Source: Nocardia shimofusensis NBRC 100134 (GTDB taxonomy: Bacteria > Actinomycetota > Actinomycetes > Mycobacteriales > Mycobacteriaceae). Taken from it: a DNA stretch of 64,000 nucleotides. Positions 1-7,622 of this stretch are shown here, in pieces (position 1 is the stretch's first letter; each line of letters starts with the position of its first letter). The position numbers were made by a program, and so were the translations under genes. Location of the stretch: positions 172,583 to 236,582 of the forward strand of contig NZ_BDBT01000009.1 of NCBI RefSeq assembly GCF_001613125.1. The letters run 5' to 3'. The notes below the pieces were generated by a model, which had not been told where the DNA came from, did not search any database, and was given only the letters and a program-made list of their open reading frames with translations.

Positions 1-188
1 ACCCGGAGAAGGTGAACGTCAACGGCGGCGCGATCGCCCTGGGGCACCCGCTCGGCGCCACCGGCGCGAAGCTGTTCGCCACCCTGCTCAACGAGTTGGA
101 GCGTCGCAGCGGTCGTTACGGCCTGCTCACCATCTGTGAGGGCGGCGGCACGGCCAACGTGACCATCATCGAGCGCTTGGATCACTGA
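1..188 (+). CDS. fadA6: FadA6-type steroid thiolase, C-terminal end (5' truncated by window)
   Basis: Only the last 61 codons are inside the window. They hold the thiolase C-terminal active-site blocks [17 protein letters not shown] (catalytic His in GHP) and [15 protein letters not shown] (catalytic Cys). The wording of these blocks is very close to M. tuberculosis FadA6 (Rv3556c), the thiolase that acts late in steroid ring C/D breakdown. The ipd ring-degradation genes begin 8.4 kb downstream, which supports this reading over a general acetyl-CoA acetyltransferase. A hairpin at 213-248 follows the stop. The start and N-terminal half cannot be judged. Confidence 0.8.
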   Translation, partial: PEKVNVNGGAIALGHPLGATGAKLFATLLNELERRSGRYGLLTICEGGGTANVTIIERLDH

Positions 189-212
189 TCCGCTCCTGAT
201 CGCCCTCCGGGA

Positions 213-248
213 CAGCGGTATTCACGGGGACAGCCGCGAATACCGCTG
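213..248. terminator. Hairpin between convergent fadA6 and GNAT genes
   Basis: Perfect 11-bp inverted repeat, CAGCGGTATTC (213-223) and GAATACCGCTG (238-248), with a 14-nt loop. It sits in the 99-bp gap between two convergent genes, so it can serve both strands. There is no clear U-tract. Confidence 0.55.
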
Positions 249-287
249 CCAGGCAGGGTCGAAACGACGATCAGCCCGACCCGCAGG

Positions 288-824
288 TCAGGCATCGAGG
301 CGGCAGAACCATTGCTGAAGGTCACCGCTGGGGACACCATGTGGCTCATACCCGCAACGCTCGAAAAGACGTTGACTGGCGAAGTTCCGAGTATGGATGT
401 TCGCGGTCGCGAACAAAGCGCCTGCCTCGCTCGCTCGGGCATCTCCGAGGGCGGCGATGTGTGCTTCCTTCAATGTCCGGTCGGCAACCGACCCGCCTTG
501 GCCGCGAACTGTTGTACTGACGCCGATCACCCCGACATGCACAGAAAACCTCCCGGCGGCGGCATCCGGCATCAAATGGGCGACTGCGAGGATCTCGCTG
601 TCGGTGAGCGACCAGCCGACTACCAGCAGATTGCCTGGTCGGAAGTAATGCGAACTCTGTCGAATGAAGCCTTGCGCATCCCATTCCCACTGCTTCGGAT
701 GAGGTAGCTTTCGTCCCTGCGGCGTCTTGGGATGAGGATCGGTACAGGAAAACGTCTGAAATGGATGATTTTTCACCTCTCGGCGTTCGGTGATGGTGCC
801 CCAGCGGATGTCAGGTGGATTCAC
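288..824 (-). CDS. GNAT-family N-acetyltransferase
   Basis: 178 residues, GTG start. Acetyl-CoA-binding motif A is visible at about residues 98-118 (VGVIGVSTTVRGQGGSV, matching the Q/RxxGxG/A pyrophosphate loop). A motif-B-like segment, NIHTRNFASQRLFERCGYE, follows at about 142-160. The substrate is unknown. The start codon overlaps the stop of the upstream XRE-ImmA gene (GTGA, 821-824), so the two are almost certainly co-translated. Known GNAT roles include small-molecule or antibiotic acetylation and, in some toxin-antitoxin pairs, aminoacyl-tRNA acetylation. Coupling to an XRE/ImmA-IrrE protein makes a stress or defence role possible, but this is inference only. Confidence 0.8.
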   Translation of the reverse strand: MNPPDIRWGTITERREVKNHPFQTFSCTDPHPKTPQGRKLPHPKQWEWDAQGFIRQSSHYFRPGNLLVVGWSLTDSEILAVAHLMPDAAAGRFSVHVGVIGVSTTVRGQGGSVADRTLKEAHIAALGDARASEAGALFATANIHTRNFASQRLFERCGYEPHGVPSGDLQQWFCRLDA

Positions 825-1975
825 TGCGCGGACCGACCGCGTGCAGCCAGCCAGTCCTCGAGATCGGTGACACTCGGCGGCGCGGCAAATACACGCTCGT
901 AGTCGTCGTCAGCTTCGATGTCGTCGGGCTCGGGAAAATCGATCTCATCGACAGGCACGTCCAACACCCACGCAAGATGTTCGGGCGAGGTCGCACCGGC
1001 CCCGACTCGCTTCTGAAGTGCGTCGACCAGGGCCGCCGGAAACACGCGGGCCGCCGACTGTTGCTGGCGAACGATCAATTGCTTCACACCACCGATCGCC
1101 ACACGCTCCTCGCTCGCATTGGCGCGAAGCAGATCCAGTGTGCGCCGCTTCAGCGCGGCGACCACCTCCGCCGACACCGGCACACCCAGCGATCCCAGTC
1201 GAATACTCAAAGCCTGTGTGGATACCCCTGTCTGCCAGAGGAATTCCGCCACCGCAGGCTCGTCCATCCGAAGCCAATCCTCCCGGACTACCAGGTCCTC
1301 CGGCATCAACAACTTTGCCGCGAATCGGTTCGCGGGCGCCTCGTCCGCTTCTCCGGGATCGGAGTTTCCGTTGTGGTGTCCGAGCGCCAGGTGGGCCAGT
1401 TCATGAGCCAACGACCAGTTGCTCCGGAACCAGTACGGCGTGGTCGTGAGTATGACGACCGAACGGGAGCCGATGCTCAGCGAGTAGTCGGTGGACAGCA
1501 TCGGCAGACGTACCACGTCGACATCCAGTCGGTCCTCGACTCTTGCGCCGTAGTCCCTGACGAAGTGTTCGCCCAATGCCGCCCGCATGGCCACGGGAGT
1601 CTCGGGCAGCGGTGCACTCGGAGAAGGTCCGTCCGGGTAGGCCGCGGCATACGTTTCGACCACACGATCGAGTAGCTCCTCGTCCTCCGGACGGCCGGCG
1701 TTGGCTCGGAGCCTCTGAGCGGGGTCCCAGCTGTGCCGAGCCGCGATCTTCACGCGATGCGGATCCTGCTCCCCGGTGACCAGCCAGTAGAGATCGGCCT
1801 CGAGTGCGTCCGCGATCCGGGCGAGTTCCACCGAAGAGAACCCTCGCTGCCCATTCAGAGCGCGCGACAGTGCGTCGGTCTTCATGCTCGTTCGCTCCGC
1901 GAGCTGACGCTGACTCCACCCATCCGGCATGACGGATCGAATTCGCTCACCCACCGCGCGCAGCTCATCGTCCAT
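821..1975 (-). CDS. XRE-family regulator fused to ImmA/IrrE metallopeptidase domain
   Basis: 384 residues. An N-terminal helix-turn-helix lies at about residues 10-65 (SQRQLAERTSMKTDALSRAL). A gluzincin-type zinc site, HELAHLALGHH, starts at residue 191, with downstream helices that include EADEAPANRFAAKLLMP. This is the standard XRE plus ImmA/IrrE layout; relatives cleave or inactivate repressors (ImmA/ImmR, IrrE/DdrO) or form two-gene toxin-antitoxin or defence pairs. The gene leads a bicistron with the GNAT gene. ATG at 1975 lies 12 nt from a TAGCCT -10 element (1987-1982), and a perfect palindrome at 1994-2014 overlaps the promoter, so autoregulation is likely. Confidence 0.88.
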   Translation of the reverse strand: MDDELRAVGERIRSVMPDGWSQRQLAERTSMKTDALSRALNGQRGFSSVELARIADALEADLYWLVTGEQDPHRVKIAARHSWDPAQRLRANAGRPEDEELLDRVVETYAAAYPDGPSPSAPLPETPVAMRAALGEHFVRDYGARVEDRLDVDVVRLPMLSTDYSLSIGSRSVVILTTTPYWFRSNWSLAHELAHLALGHHNGNSDPGEADEAPANRFAAKLLMPEDLVVREDWLRMDEPAVAEFLWQTGVSTQALSIRLGSLGVPVSAEVVAALKRRTLDLLRANASEERVAIGGVKQLIVRQQQSAARVFPAALVDALQKRVGAGATSPEHLAWVLDVPVDEIDFPEPDDIEADDDYERVFAAPPSVTDLEDWLAARGRSAQ

Positions 1976-1981
1976 GTCTCC

Positions 1982-2014
1982 AGGCTAGCCCTGGTGTTGG
2001 GAATTTCCCAACAC
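1982..2014 (-). promoter_or_regulatory. Promoter and perfect palindromic operator of the XRE-ImmA/GNAT operon
   Basis: Arms GTGTTGGGAA (1994-2003) and TTCCCAACAC (2005-2014) flank one central base and match perfectly. Read on the minus strand, TTGGGA (2011-2006) and TAGCCT (1987-1982) form a -35/-10 pair with an 18-nt spacer, and the ATG begins 12 nt after the start of the -10. The palindrome covers the -35 and spacer, as expected for a repressor site. A leaderless mRNA is predicted. Confidence 0.65.
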
Positions 2015-2080
2015 GTATTCGGTGCGGTCGTCCCTCGTCGTTCCGGGCTCATGAAGCACGATGGAAAAGCGGTCCCTCAC

Positions 2081-2086
2081 TACAAT
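2081..2086 (+). promoter_or_regulatory. Probable -10 box for the HAD hydrolase gene
   Basis: TACAAT is a near-consensus -10 hexamer 37 nt upstream of the GTG at 2123. The start codon is preceded by a purine-rich Shine-Dalgarno (GGGAGGGG), so this gene has a leader. No convincing -35 is visible. Confidence 0.4.
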
Positions 2087-2122
2087 CGGGGTCGAGACGT
2101 GCGGGACGTGGGAGGGGATCAC

Positions 2123-2785
2123 GTGGCGATTCAGGCCGTGGTGTTCGATGTCGGCGAGACATTGGTGGACGAGACCCGAGTATTCGGCGCCTGGGCTGAC
2201 TGGCTCGGCGTTCCCCGGCACACGTTCGCCTCCGTATTCGGCGCGACCCTCGCTCGGGGGCTGGACCACCGCGAGACCTTCCAGGTGTTCCGCCCGGGGT
2301 TCGACCTCGCCGCCGAGCGGGAGGCCCGCGCCGCCGCAGGTCAGCCGGAGTCGATCGGCGAGGACGACCTGTACGCGGACGTGCGTCCCGCCCTGACCGA
2401 ACTCCGGGCACTGGGAATTCGGGTCGGCGTAGTCGGCAACCAGACAGCGCGCGCCGGCGGGCTACTCCGCGGACTCGAGCTGCCCTGTGACTTCATCGCG
2501 ACCTCCGACGACTGGGGCGTGTCCAAGCCCGACACCGCGTTCTTCGATCGGATCGTCGAGGAAGCCGGGCTGCCGGCCGACGACATCGTGTATGTCGGTG
2601 ACCGTCTCGACAACGACCTGGCCCCGGCCAAGGCGGTCGGGATGCGGACGGCGTTCATCCAGCGTGGCCCATGGGGCTGGATCCACCGCGACTCGCCGTT
2701 GGTGGAGGAACTGGCCGATTTCCGGATCGACCTTTTGACCGAACTTCCCGCCCTCGTCGCGGCTGACGGCCGCTCGGTCAGCTGA
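2123..2785 (+). CDS. HAD-superfamily hydrolase
   Basis: 220 residues from GTG 2123, chosen because GGGAGGGGATC precedes it and the protein then begins right at HAD motif I. Motif I reads FDVGETLVDE (nucleophile Asp9). Motif III is VSKPDTAFFDRIVEEAG, and motif IV is DIVYVGDRLDND, so the Rossmannoid HAD core is complete. The second motif-I position is Gly rather than the Asp of classic DxD phosphatases, so phosphatase activity should not be assumed. The 3' end overlaps the convergent regulator gene by 8 bp. The substrate is unknown. Confidence 0.82.
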   Translation: MAIQAVVFDVGETLVDETRVFGAWADWLGVPRHTFASVFGATLARGLDHRETFQVFRPGFDLAAEREARAAAGQPESIGEDDLYADVRPALTELRALGIRVGVVGNQTARAGGLLRGLELPCDFIATSDDWGVSKPDTAFFDRIVEEAGLPADDIVYVGDRLDNDLAPAKAVGMRTAFIQRGPWGWIHRDSPLVEELADFRIDLLTELPALVAADGRSVS

Positions 2786-3647
2786 GCCGGGCGCTGCCCG
2801 GGAGTGATAGGGGGACAAGGGGTCTCGTGCCGTCGGCGAGTTCGCGGAAGATCGCCTCGGCGGGCGAGCCGGGATCGGCGCAGTAGATGATGATCCGCTG
2901 GTCGCTGTCGGGCAGATGCAGTACCTGGCATTCGAAGTCGAGTTCGCCGAATTCCGGGTGGGTGACGCGCTTGCGGTGGTTGCGGCGTTCGGCGACGTCC
3001 TGGGCGGCCCACATCTCGGCGAAACGCGGTGCTGTGCCGAGCAGTTCGGTCACCAGGGCGCGCAGGCCCGGATTGCCGGGATAGCGGGCATAGGCGGCGC
3101 GCAGGTCGGCGACGGTGGTCCTGGCGAAGTGCGCGGTTTCCGGGTCCGACCAGCGCGGGTCGTCGGCCGGGCGGCGGAACGCCCAGCGCACCAAGTTGCG
3201 GTCTGACGCGGGCATGTCGGTGAGGTCGGAGATGAAGAACACGGCCATGGCGTTCCAGGCCAGGATGTCGTAGCTCGCGTCGACCACGTAGGCGGGCATG
3301 GCGGTCAGGCCGTCGAGGATGGCGCGCACAGCGACGGAGACGGTGCGGTTCGGGCCTGCCACGACGGGCGGCTGGTGCCCGGCGGTGCGGAACAGGTAGT
3401 TGCGTTCGTCGGCGGTGAGCATCAGTGCCCTGGCCAGCGCGCCGATCACCTGCGCCGAGGGATGCGGGCCGCGGGCCTGTTCGAGGCGCACGTAGTACTC
3501 GACGGAGATGCCCGCCAGCTGTGCGACCTCCTGCCGCCGCAGGCCGGGTGTGCGGCGTGGTCCGGTCTGTGGCAGTCCCACATCGGCGGGCAGCAGGTCG
3601 GCGCGGCGGGCCCGCAGGAACGCCGCGAGATCGGTCCGATTCGCCAT
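2778..3647 (-). CDS. XRE regulator with MmyB-like ligand-binding domain (copy 1)
   Basis: 289 residues. The N-terminal HTH at about residues 5-75 carries the family signature TPGLRRQEVAQLAGISVEYY. A C-terminal MLTR-type ligand-binding domain follows (AWNAMAVFFISDL, NLVRWAFR, HPEFGELDFECQVL). Members usually repress a divergent oxidoreductase gene. A second copy at 6652-7521 has the same length and about 25 differing residues. Copy 1 keeps an operator-like palindrome at 3676-3704, but no divergent SDR gene follows it. The gene there, a PQQ-like gene, points toward it. Confidence 0.9.
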   Translation of the reverse strand: MANRTDLAAFLRARRADLLPADVGLPQTGPRRTPGLRRQEVAQLAGISVEYYVRLEQARGPHPSAQVIGALARALMLTADERNYLFRTAGHQPPVVAGPNRTVSVAVRAILDGLTAMPAYVVDASYDILAWNAMAVFFISDLTDMPASDRNLVRWAFRRPADDPRWSDPETAHFARTTVADLRAAYARYPGNPGLRALVTELLGTAPRFAEMWAAQDVAERRNHRKRVTHPEFGELDFECQVLHLPDSDQRIIIYCADPGSPAEAIFRELADGTRPLVPLSLPGSARLS

Positions 3648-3675
3648 GATCCGATTGTGCGCGCTGCGACGGCGG

Positions 3676-3704
3676 CCAGGGTGGTACCGCCGATACCACC
3701 CTGG
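3676..3704. promoter_or_regulatory. MLTR operator palindrome upstream of regulator copy 1
   Basis: Arms CCAGGGTGGTA (3676-3686) and TACCACCCTGG (3694-3704), 7-nt spacer, perfect match. The GTGGTA-n7-TACCAC core recurs upstream of copy 2 (7555-7573). Conservation of the core at both loci supports binding by this regulator family. Confidence 0.65.
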
Positions 3705-3745
3705 CAGCCCGGGGCAGCAGGCCGCGAGGAGTTGGCGACTCGGTG

Positions 3746-5119
3746 TCAGTGTTCGAGGGGCCGGAGTCCGATTATCGTTCGGGCGCTGGCGTAGGTGTAG
3801 TGGCCCTTATCGTGTGCGGCGAGTTGGCCGGATCCGGTGAGGGCCTCGGTGTCGGTGTTGACGGCGAGGAAGGGAATGTCCCAGGAGATTGCGCCGGTTC
3901 GGGGGTCGATTGCCCAGAGTCCGGTGTAATCGGAGAGGACTACGGTGTGGCCGTCCCAGCCCAGGATCGAGCCGAAGCGGGTGGTGTCGGTCCGCCACAG
4001 CCGGTGTCCGGTGCGTAAGTCGAGGCCGGTTGTGGTGTGCGCGTCGGTGTCTTGTAGGAGGGCGACGTCGCCGAAGATCGCCGCTGCGGTGCCGGTCGTG
4101 GCGTCGGTTTCCTGGGGTGCGGAAATCAGGTCGCAGCTGGTCCAGAGGAGGCGGCCGGTGCGGCGGTCATAGCCGCTGTCGCCGAGCAGGACGGGAACGG
4201 TGTCGTCGGTGGGGAGGTCGATCGAAAGAGTTTGTGCGACTTTGCTATTGGAGGTGGCAATGGCGCGGCCGGTGCGGTCGAGGAGGTCGCTGCCGGTGAT
4301 TTCGTGGCCGCCGCATTCGGTTCGGGCGCGCACGAGCAATGCGCCGCTGGTTGCGCCGGCATCGGAGCATCCGTCCTGGGTGGTGGTCCAGGTCGGCTTC
4401 CCGCTGGCGAGGTCGAACCCGGCGATATCGGCGCCGAGGGTGAAGACACCCTGGCCGTGGGACACGTCCAAGGACTCGAAGGGCAGGTCTTCCCACAACG
4501 TACCCATGTCGAATGTCTGAGACCAGTACGCATCAGGGTCGGCGAGGGTGCCGGCATGGACGCGCACGTCGTCGGATTCGACGTCGCCCTCGGCGACGTA
4601 CACGCGATCATCGAGTGTCGCGATGGCGAAGGGAAACAACTTTGTCGGTGTGCGGGTGACATCTCCGGTGGTGAGGTCGTAGCCGACGAGTACTCGATCG
4701 AAGCTGAAACATACGACCTGGCCATCGACAGGGGTGGACCCGCAACCGGTCAGGTCCGCGGCGGGGGTCTGCCAGCGCTTCGCGCCGGTGCCGGCATCGA
4801 TGCCGACCAGCACCGGATCTCGCAGGTACCCGTCGTCCGGCACACCGAGCACCGTCACAAGTATGTCGCCACCGTCGACGAACCCTGGTCCGCCGAAGTC
4901 GAATTCGGTGCCCGCCCGCGGATCACGGAACTCCGCGCCTGCTCGTCCGAGCCCGGCAGCGCTTGTCGACCACGCGAGGCCGGGAGCGGAGTCCGCGGTG
5001 CCGGTGATCTTGCGCGTGGTGTCCTCGGGTTGTGAATGGACCACCACCGCACCGGCAGTGGCGACTACGGCCGCCGCAGCGGCGAGCACGAGGTTGCGCA
5101 GCCCGGGAATCGTTCTCAT
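3746..5119 (-). CDS. Exported PQQ-like beta-propeller repeat protein
   Basis: 457 residues. A hydrophobic N-terminal segment at about residues 7-27 (LRNLVLAAAAAVVATAGAVVV) looks like a signal anchor or signal peptide; no lipobox Cys follows. The rest shows repeated beta-propeller blades of the PQQ/YncE kind, for example VGIDAGTGAKRWQTP, VGYDLTTGDVTRT, LDLRTGHRLWRTDT and AIDPRTGAISWDIP. Such proteins usually act as extracytoplasmic scaffolds, and real PQQ binding is not implied. The start overlaps the upstream gene (ATGA, 5116-5119), so both form one operon. Specific function unknown. Confidence 0.8.
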   Translation of the reverse strand: MRTIPGLRNLVLAAAAAVVATAGAVVVHSQPEDTTRKITGTADSAPGLAWSTSAAGLGRAGAEFRDPRAGTEFDFGGPGFVDGGDILVTVLGVPDDGYLRDPVLVGIDAGTGAKRWQTPAADLTGCGSTPVDGQVVCFSFDRVLVGYDLTTGDVTRTPTKLFPFAIATLDDRVYVAEGDVESDDVRVHAGTLADPDAYWSQTFDMGTLWEDLPFESLDVSHGQGVFTLGADIAGFDLASGKPTWTTTQDGCSDAGATSGALLVRARTECGGHEITGSDLLDRTGRAIATSNSKVAQTLSIDLPTDDTVPVLLGDSGYDRRTGRLLWTSCDLISAPQETDATTGTAAAIFGDVALLQDTDAHTTTGLDLRTGHRLWRTDTTRFGSILGWDGHTVVLSDYTGLWAIDPRTGAISWDIPFLAVNTDTEALTGSGQLAAHDKGHYTYASARTIIGLRPLEH

Positions 5120-6450
5120 CGCGACACCTCCAGTCCCGGATTCGAGGCGATGGCCTCGAGTAGCTCGAACGGCAACGGTTCGGCGGGACCATCGCCGGAG
5201 GTGACCTGGATCCGGATCCCGGACGGGCGGGTGACGGTCACAGTGCGGGTCGTATGCGTGGAGGGTGACGGCTCCATCACTGTGCTTTGCGATTCGCGCG
5301 TCTCGACCACTGTTCCGTCCGGTAGCCGACGTGACGTCGCGCCGTCATTCGACGAAATCTCCGGCGGGAGAGGCTGTCCAATGCTGATCGCCACGCTCAA
5401 CCGTGATTGCCGGCCAGGTGTGGTTATCCGAACTACCTGGCAAGCCCCGCCTCTGCTTTCCGGTAGCAGCGCCCCCAGCGGCGTGTCGAGGGTCAAGCCG
5501 TCGAGTGGAATGCGCGCCAGGACCGCGTCCCATCGACGAGCCTGGGCCTGATCGATCGCGGGGGAGGACTCCGCCCAGATATCGCAGGACTCGGGTGGGT
5601 TCGGTGTTCCGGGCGGAACCGGCGCGGTGACGCGGAGTCCGGGGACGGTGACGAGCGCGACGAGATCATCGATGGTCAGCGGGACGGTTCCGGTAGGGCC
5701 GTTTTCGTCACCGGCTTCGTCGGTGGCGTAGGCGTAGACGACGGATCCGTCGGGCAGGTAAGCGATGGCCGAGCGCAGAAGGGTGCGAACACCATTCGTC
5801 TCGGACCAGGTGTCATCGGTATCGACGATCGTGCCGTCGGGAAAGCGGCGTCTCTCATCGAGAGAGCCGGCGACGCACGGCGGGATCGGCATGGTGGACT
5901 CGCGAACGTTCACCGACAGCAAGCCCGATAGGTCGCCGCGCAGTAGCGTGGCGAGCGCGTCGGTCCAACCGCCGAACTCCTTGTCCTCCGTGGGGTCGCC
6001 GACGATCGGCTGGAATACCAGTGACCGATCCACCGGTGCGAAGGCGATCTCGACACCGGCGGGCAACGCCGCACGCAGCGCCTGCGTCATCGCGACGGCC
6101 TTGGGCCCGGAGAACCACGGATAGGACGGGTTGTCGTATTCGGGTGTTCCGAAGGTAGTCATCGAAAACGATTGGCCTGGCTGTGGCGGCTCCACGACAT
6201 CACAACCCGGGATCTGCACCGGAAATGTCACCGGTGGAGTGACATACGAGTATTCGGCCGGTTCCGGCGGCTCCGAAGTGGTGGGGGTGAGCGGTGCGGT
6301 CGTCAACTCCGGCTCCCGCTCGTGCAGCAGGCCGGCGATCAGGTAGCCGGTCGCGACGATCGCCACGCACGTCAAACCCAGCGTCCAGTACTCAACGGCG
6401 GGGGAAGGTGCCGTCGCGTCCTTGCCGTCACCGTTTTCCATGTCCTGCAT
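5116..6450 (-). CDS. Single-pass membrane protein of unknown function
   Basis: 444 residues. A short acidic cytoplasmic start is followed by one transmembrane helix at about residues 21-43 (YWTLGLTCVAIVATGYLIAGLL), a Pro/Thr-rich linker (about 50-75) and a large extracytoplasmic region. The outer region has two similar segments, each with an RLPDGT / RFPDGTIV-type strand (near residues 210 and 380), which suggests an internal duplication. I do not recognise the family. It is translationally coupled to the downstream beta-propeller protein, so the two probably work together at the envelope. Confidence 0.7.
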   Translation of the reverse strand: MQDMENGDGKDATAPSPAVEYWTLGLTCVAIVATGYLIAGLLHEREPELTTAPLTPTTSEPPEPAEYSYVTPPVTFPVQIPGCDVVEPPQPGQSFSMTTFGTPEYDNPSYPWFSGPKAVAMTQALRAALPAGVEIAFAPVDRSLVFQPIVGDPTEDKEFGGWTDALATLLRGDLSGLLSVNVRESTMPIPPCVAGSLDERRRFPDGTIVDTDDTWSETNGVRTLLRSAIAYLPDGSVVYAYATDEAGDENGPTGTVPLTIDDLVALVTVPGLRVTAPVPPGTPNPPESCDIWAESSPAIDQAQARRWDAVLARIPLDGLTLDTPLGALLPESRGGACQVVRITTPGRQSRLSVAISIGQPLPPEISSNDGATSRRLPDGTVVETRESQSTVMEPSPSTHTTRTVTVTRPSGIRIQVTSGDGPAEPLPFELLEAIASNPGLEVSR

Positions 6451-6651
6451 TGTGTCTGCCCGTTCGAGATCTGAGAAACGTCAACGGCCCGGGTCGCGAA
6501 TCCCGCCTTCGTTCGGATACGCGCTTCTCGGCATTTCAGTATGCACAGACCGACTCGGTGGTAACGATGTGGTCGGAGACCGATCCGCGGACGGGTGAGG
6601 TGACGTTGTCGTATCTCTCCTCGTATGCGGGTATTCGAGGCCCGGCCTCCC

Positions 6652-7521
6652 TCAGACGCGCCGCGCGCTGCCCGGCAATGCCAGTGGGACAAGGGGTCTC
6701 CTGCCTTCGGCGAGTTCGCGGAAGATCGCTTCGGTGGGCGAGCCGGGATCTGCGCAGTAGATGATGATCCGCTGATCGCTGTCGGGCAGATGCAGCACCT
6801 GGCACTCGAAGTCGAGCACGCCGTATTCGGGGTGCGTGACCCGCTTGCGGTGGTTGCGGCGTTCGGCCACGTCCTGGGAGGCCCACATCTGCGCGAAACG
6901 CGGTGAGGTGCCGAGCAGTTCGGTGACCAGGGCGCCGAGGCGCGAGTTGCCGGGATAGCGGGCGTAGGCGGCGCGGAGGTCGGCGACAGTGGTCCTGGCG
7001 AATTGCAGGGTCTCCGGGTCCGACCAGCTCGGGTCGTCGGCGCGGCGACGGAACGCCCAGCGGACCATATTGCGATCCGAGGCCGGGGTGTCGGTGAGGT
7101 CGGAGATGAAGAACACGGCCATGGCGTTCCAGGCCAGGATGTCGTAGCTCGCGTCGGCCACGTAGGCGGGCATGGTGGTCAGGCCGTCGAGGATGGCGCG
7201 GACGGCGACGGAGACGGTGCGGTTCGGGCCTGCCACGACAGGCGGCTGGTGTCCGGCGGTGCGGAAAAGGTAGTTGCGTTCGTCGGCGGTGAGCATCAGG
7301 GCCCTGGCCAGCGCGCCGATCACCTGTGCCGACGGGCGCGGGCCGCGGGCCTGTTCGAGGCGCACGTAGTACTCGACGGAGATGCCCGCCAGTTGCGCGA
7401 CCTCCTGACGCCGCAGGCCGGGTGTGCGTCGCGGCCCGGTCTGCGGCAGTCCGACATCCGAGGGGCGCAGGTCGGCGCGACGCGCCCGCAGGAACGCCGC
7501 AAGGTCGGTCCGATTCGCCAT
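6652..7521 (-). CDS. XRE regulator with MmyB-like ligand-binding domain (copy 2)
   Basis: 289 residues, collinear with copy 1 (2778-3647) with about 25 substitutions, mostly in the C-terminal half. It has the same HTH signature (TPGLRRQEVAQLAGISVEYY) and ligand-binding domain. It is divergent from the SDR gene at 7623. The shared palindrome GTGGTA-n7-TACCAC at 7555-7573 lies between them, the usual layout for this family, in which the regulator controls the divergent oxidoreductase. That SDR is frameshifted, so this copy may have lost its functional target. Confidence 0.9.
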   Translation of the reverse strand: MANRTDLAAFLRARRADLRPSDVGLPQTGPRRTPGLRRQEVAQLAGISVEYYVRLEQARGPRPSAQVIGALARALMLTADERNYLFRTAGHQPPVVAGPNRTVSVAVRAILDGLTTMPAYVADASYDILAWNAMAVFFISDLTDTPASDRNMVRWAFRRRADDPSWSDPETLQFARTTVADLRAAYARYPGNSRLGALVTELLGTSPRFAQMWASQDVAERRNHRKRVTHPEYGVLDFECQVLHLPDSDQRIIIYCADPGSPTEAIFRELAEGRRPLVPLALPGSARRV

Positions 7522-7554
7522 GTCCCCAGTGTGCTCGCTCGTGGCGGTTGGAGG

Positions 7555-7573
7555 GTGGTACCGGTGATACCAC
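7555..7573. promoter_or_regulatory. MLTR operator between regulator copy 2 and the SDR gene
   Basis: GTGGTA (7555-7560), 7-nt spacer, TACCAC (7568-7573). Same core and same spacer length as the site at 3676-3704, although the outer arms have diverged. Confidence 0.65.
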
Positions 7574-7622
7574 GCTCGTTCGGCCCTCCCCGGGGGCTGT
7601 GCGCACTGGAACCGTTGTCGGC

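Noticed and set aside
2341..3699. Long minus-strand frames over both MLTR regulators (also 6536-7669)
   Set aside because: Out of frame with the regulators. They are similar to each other only because the underlying genes are duplicated.
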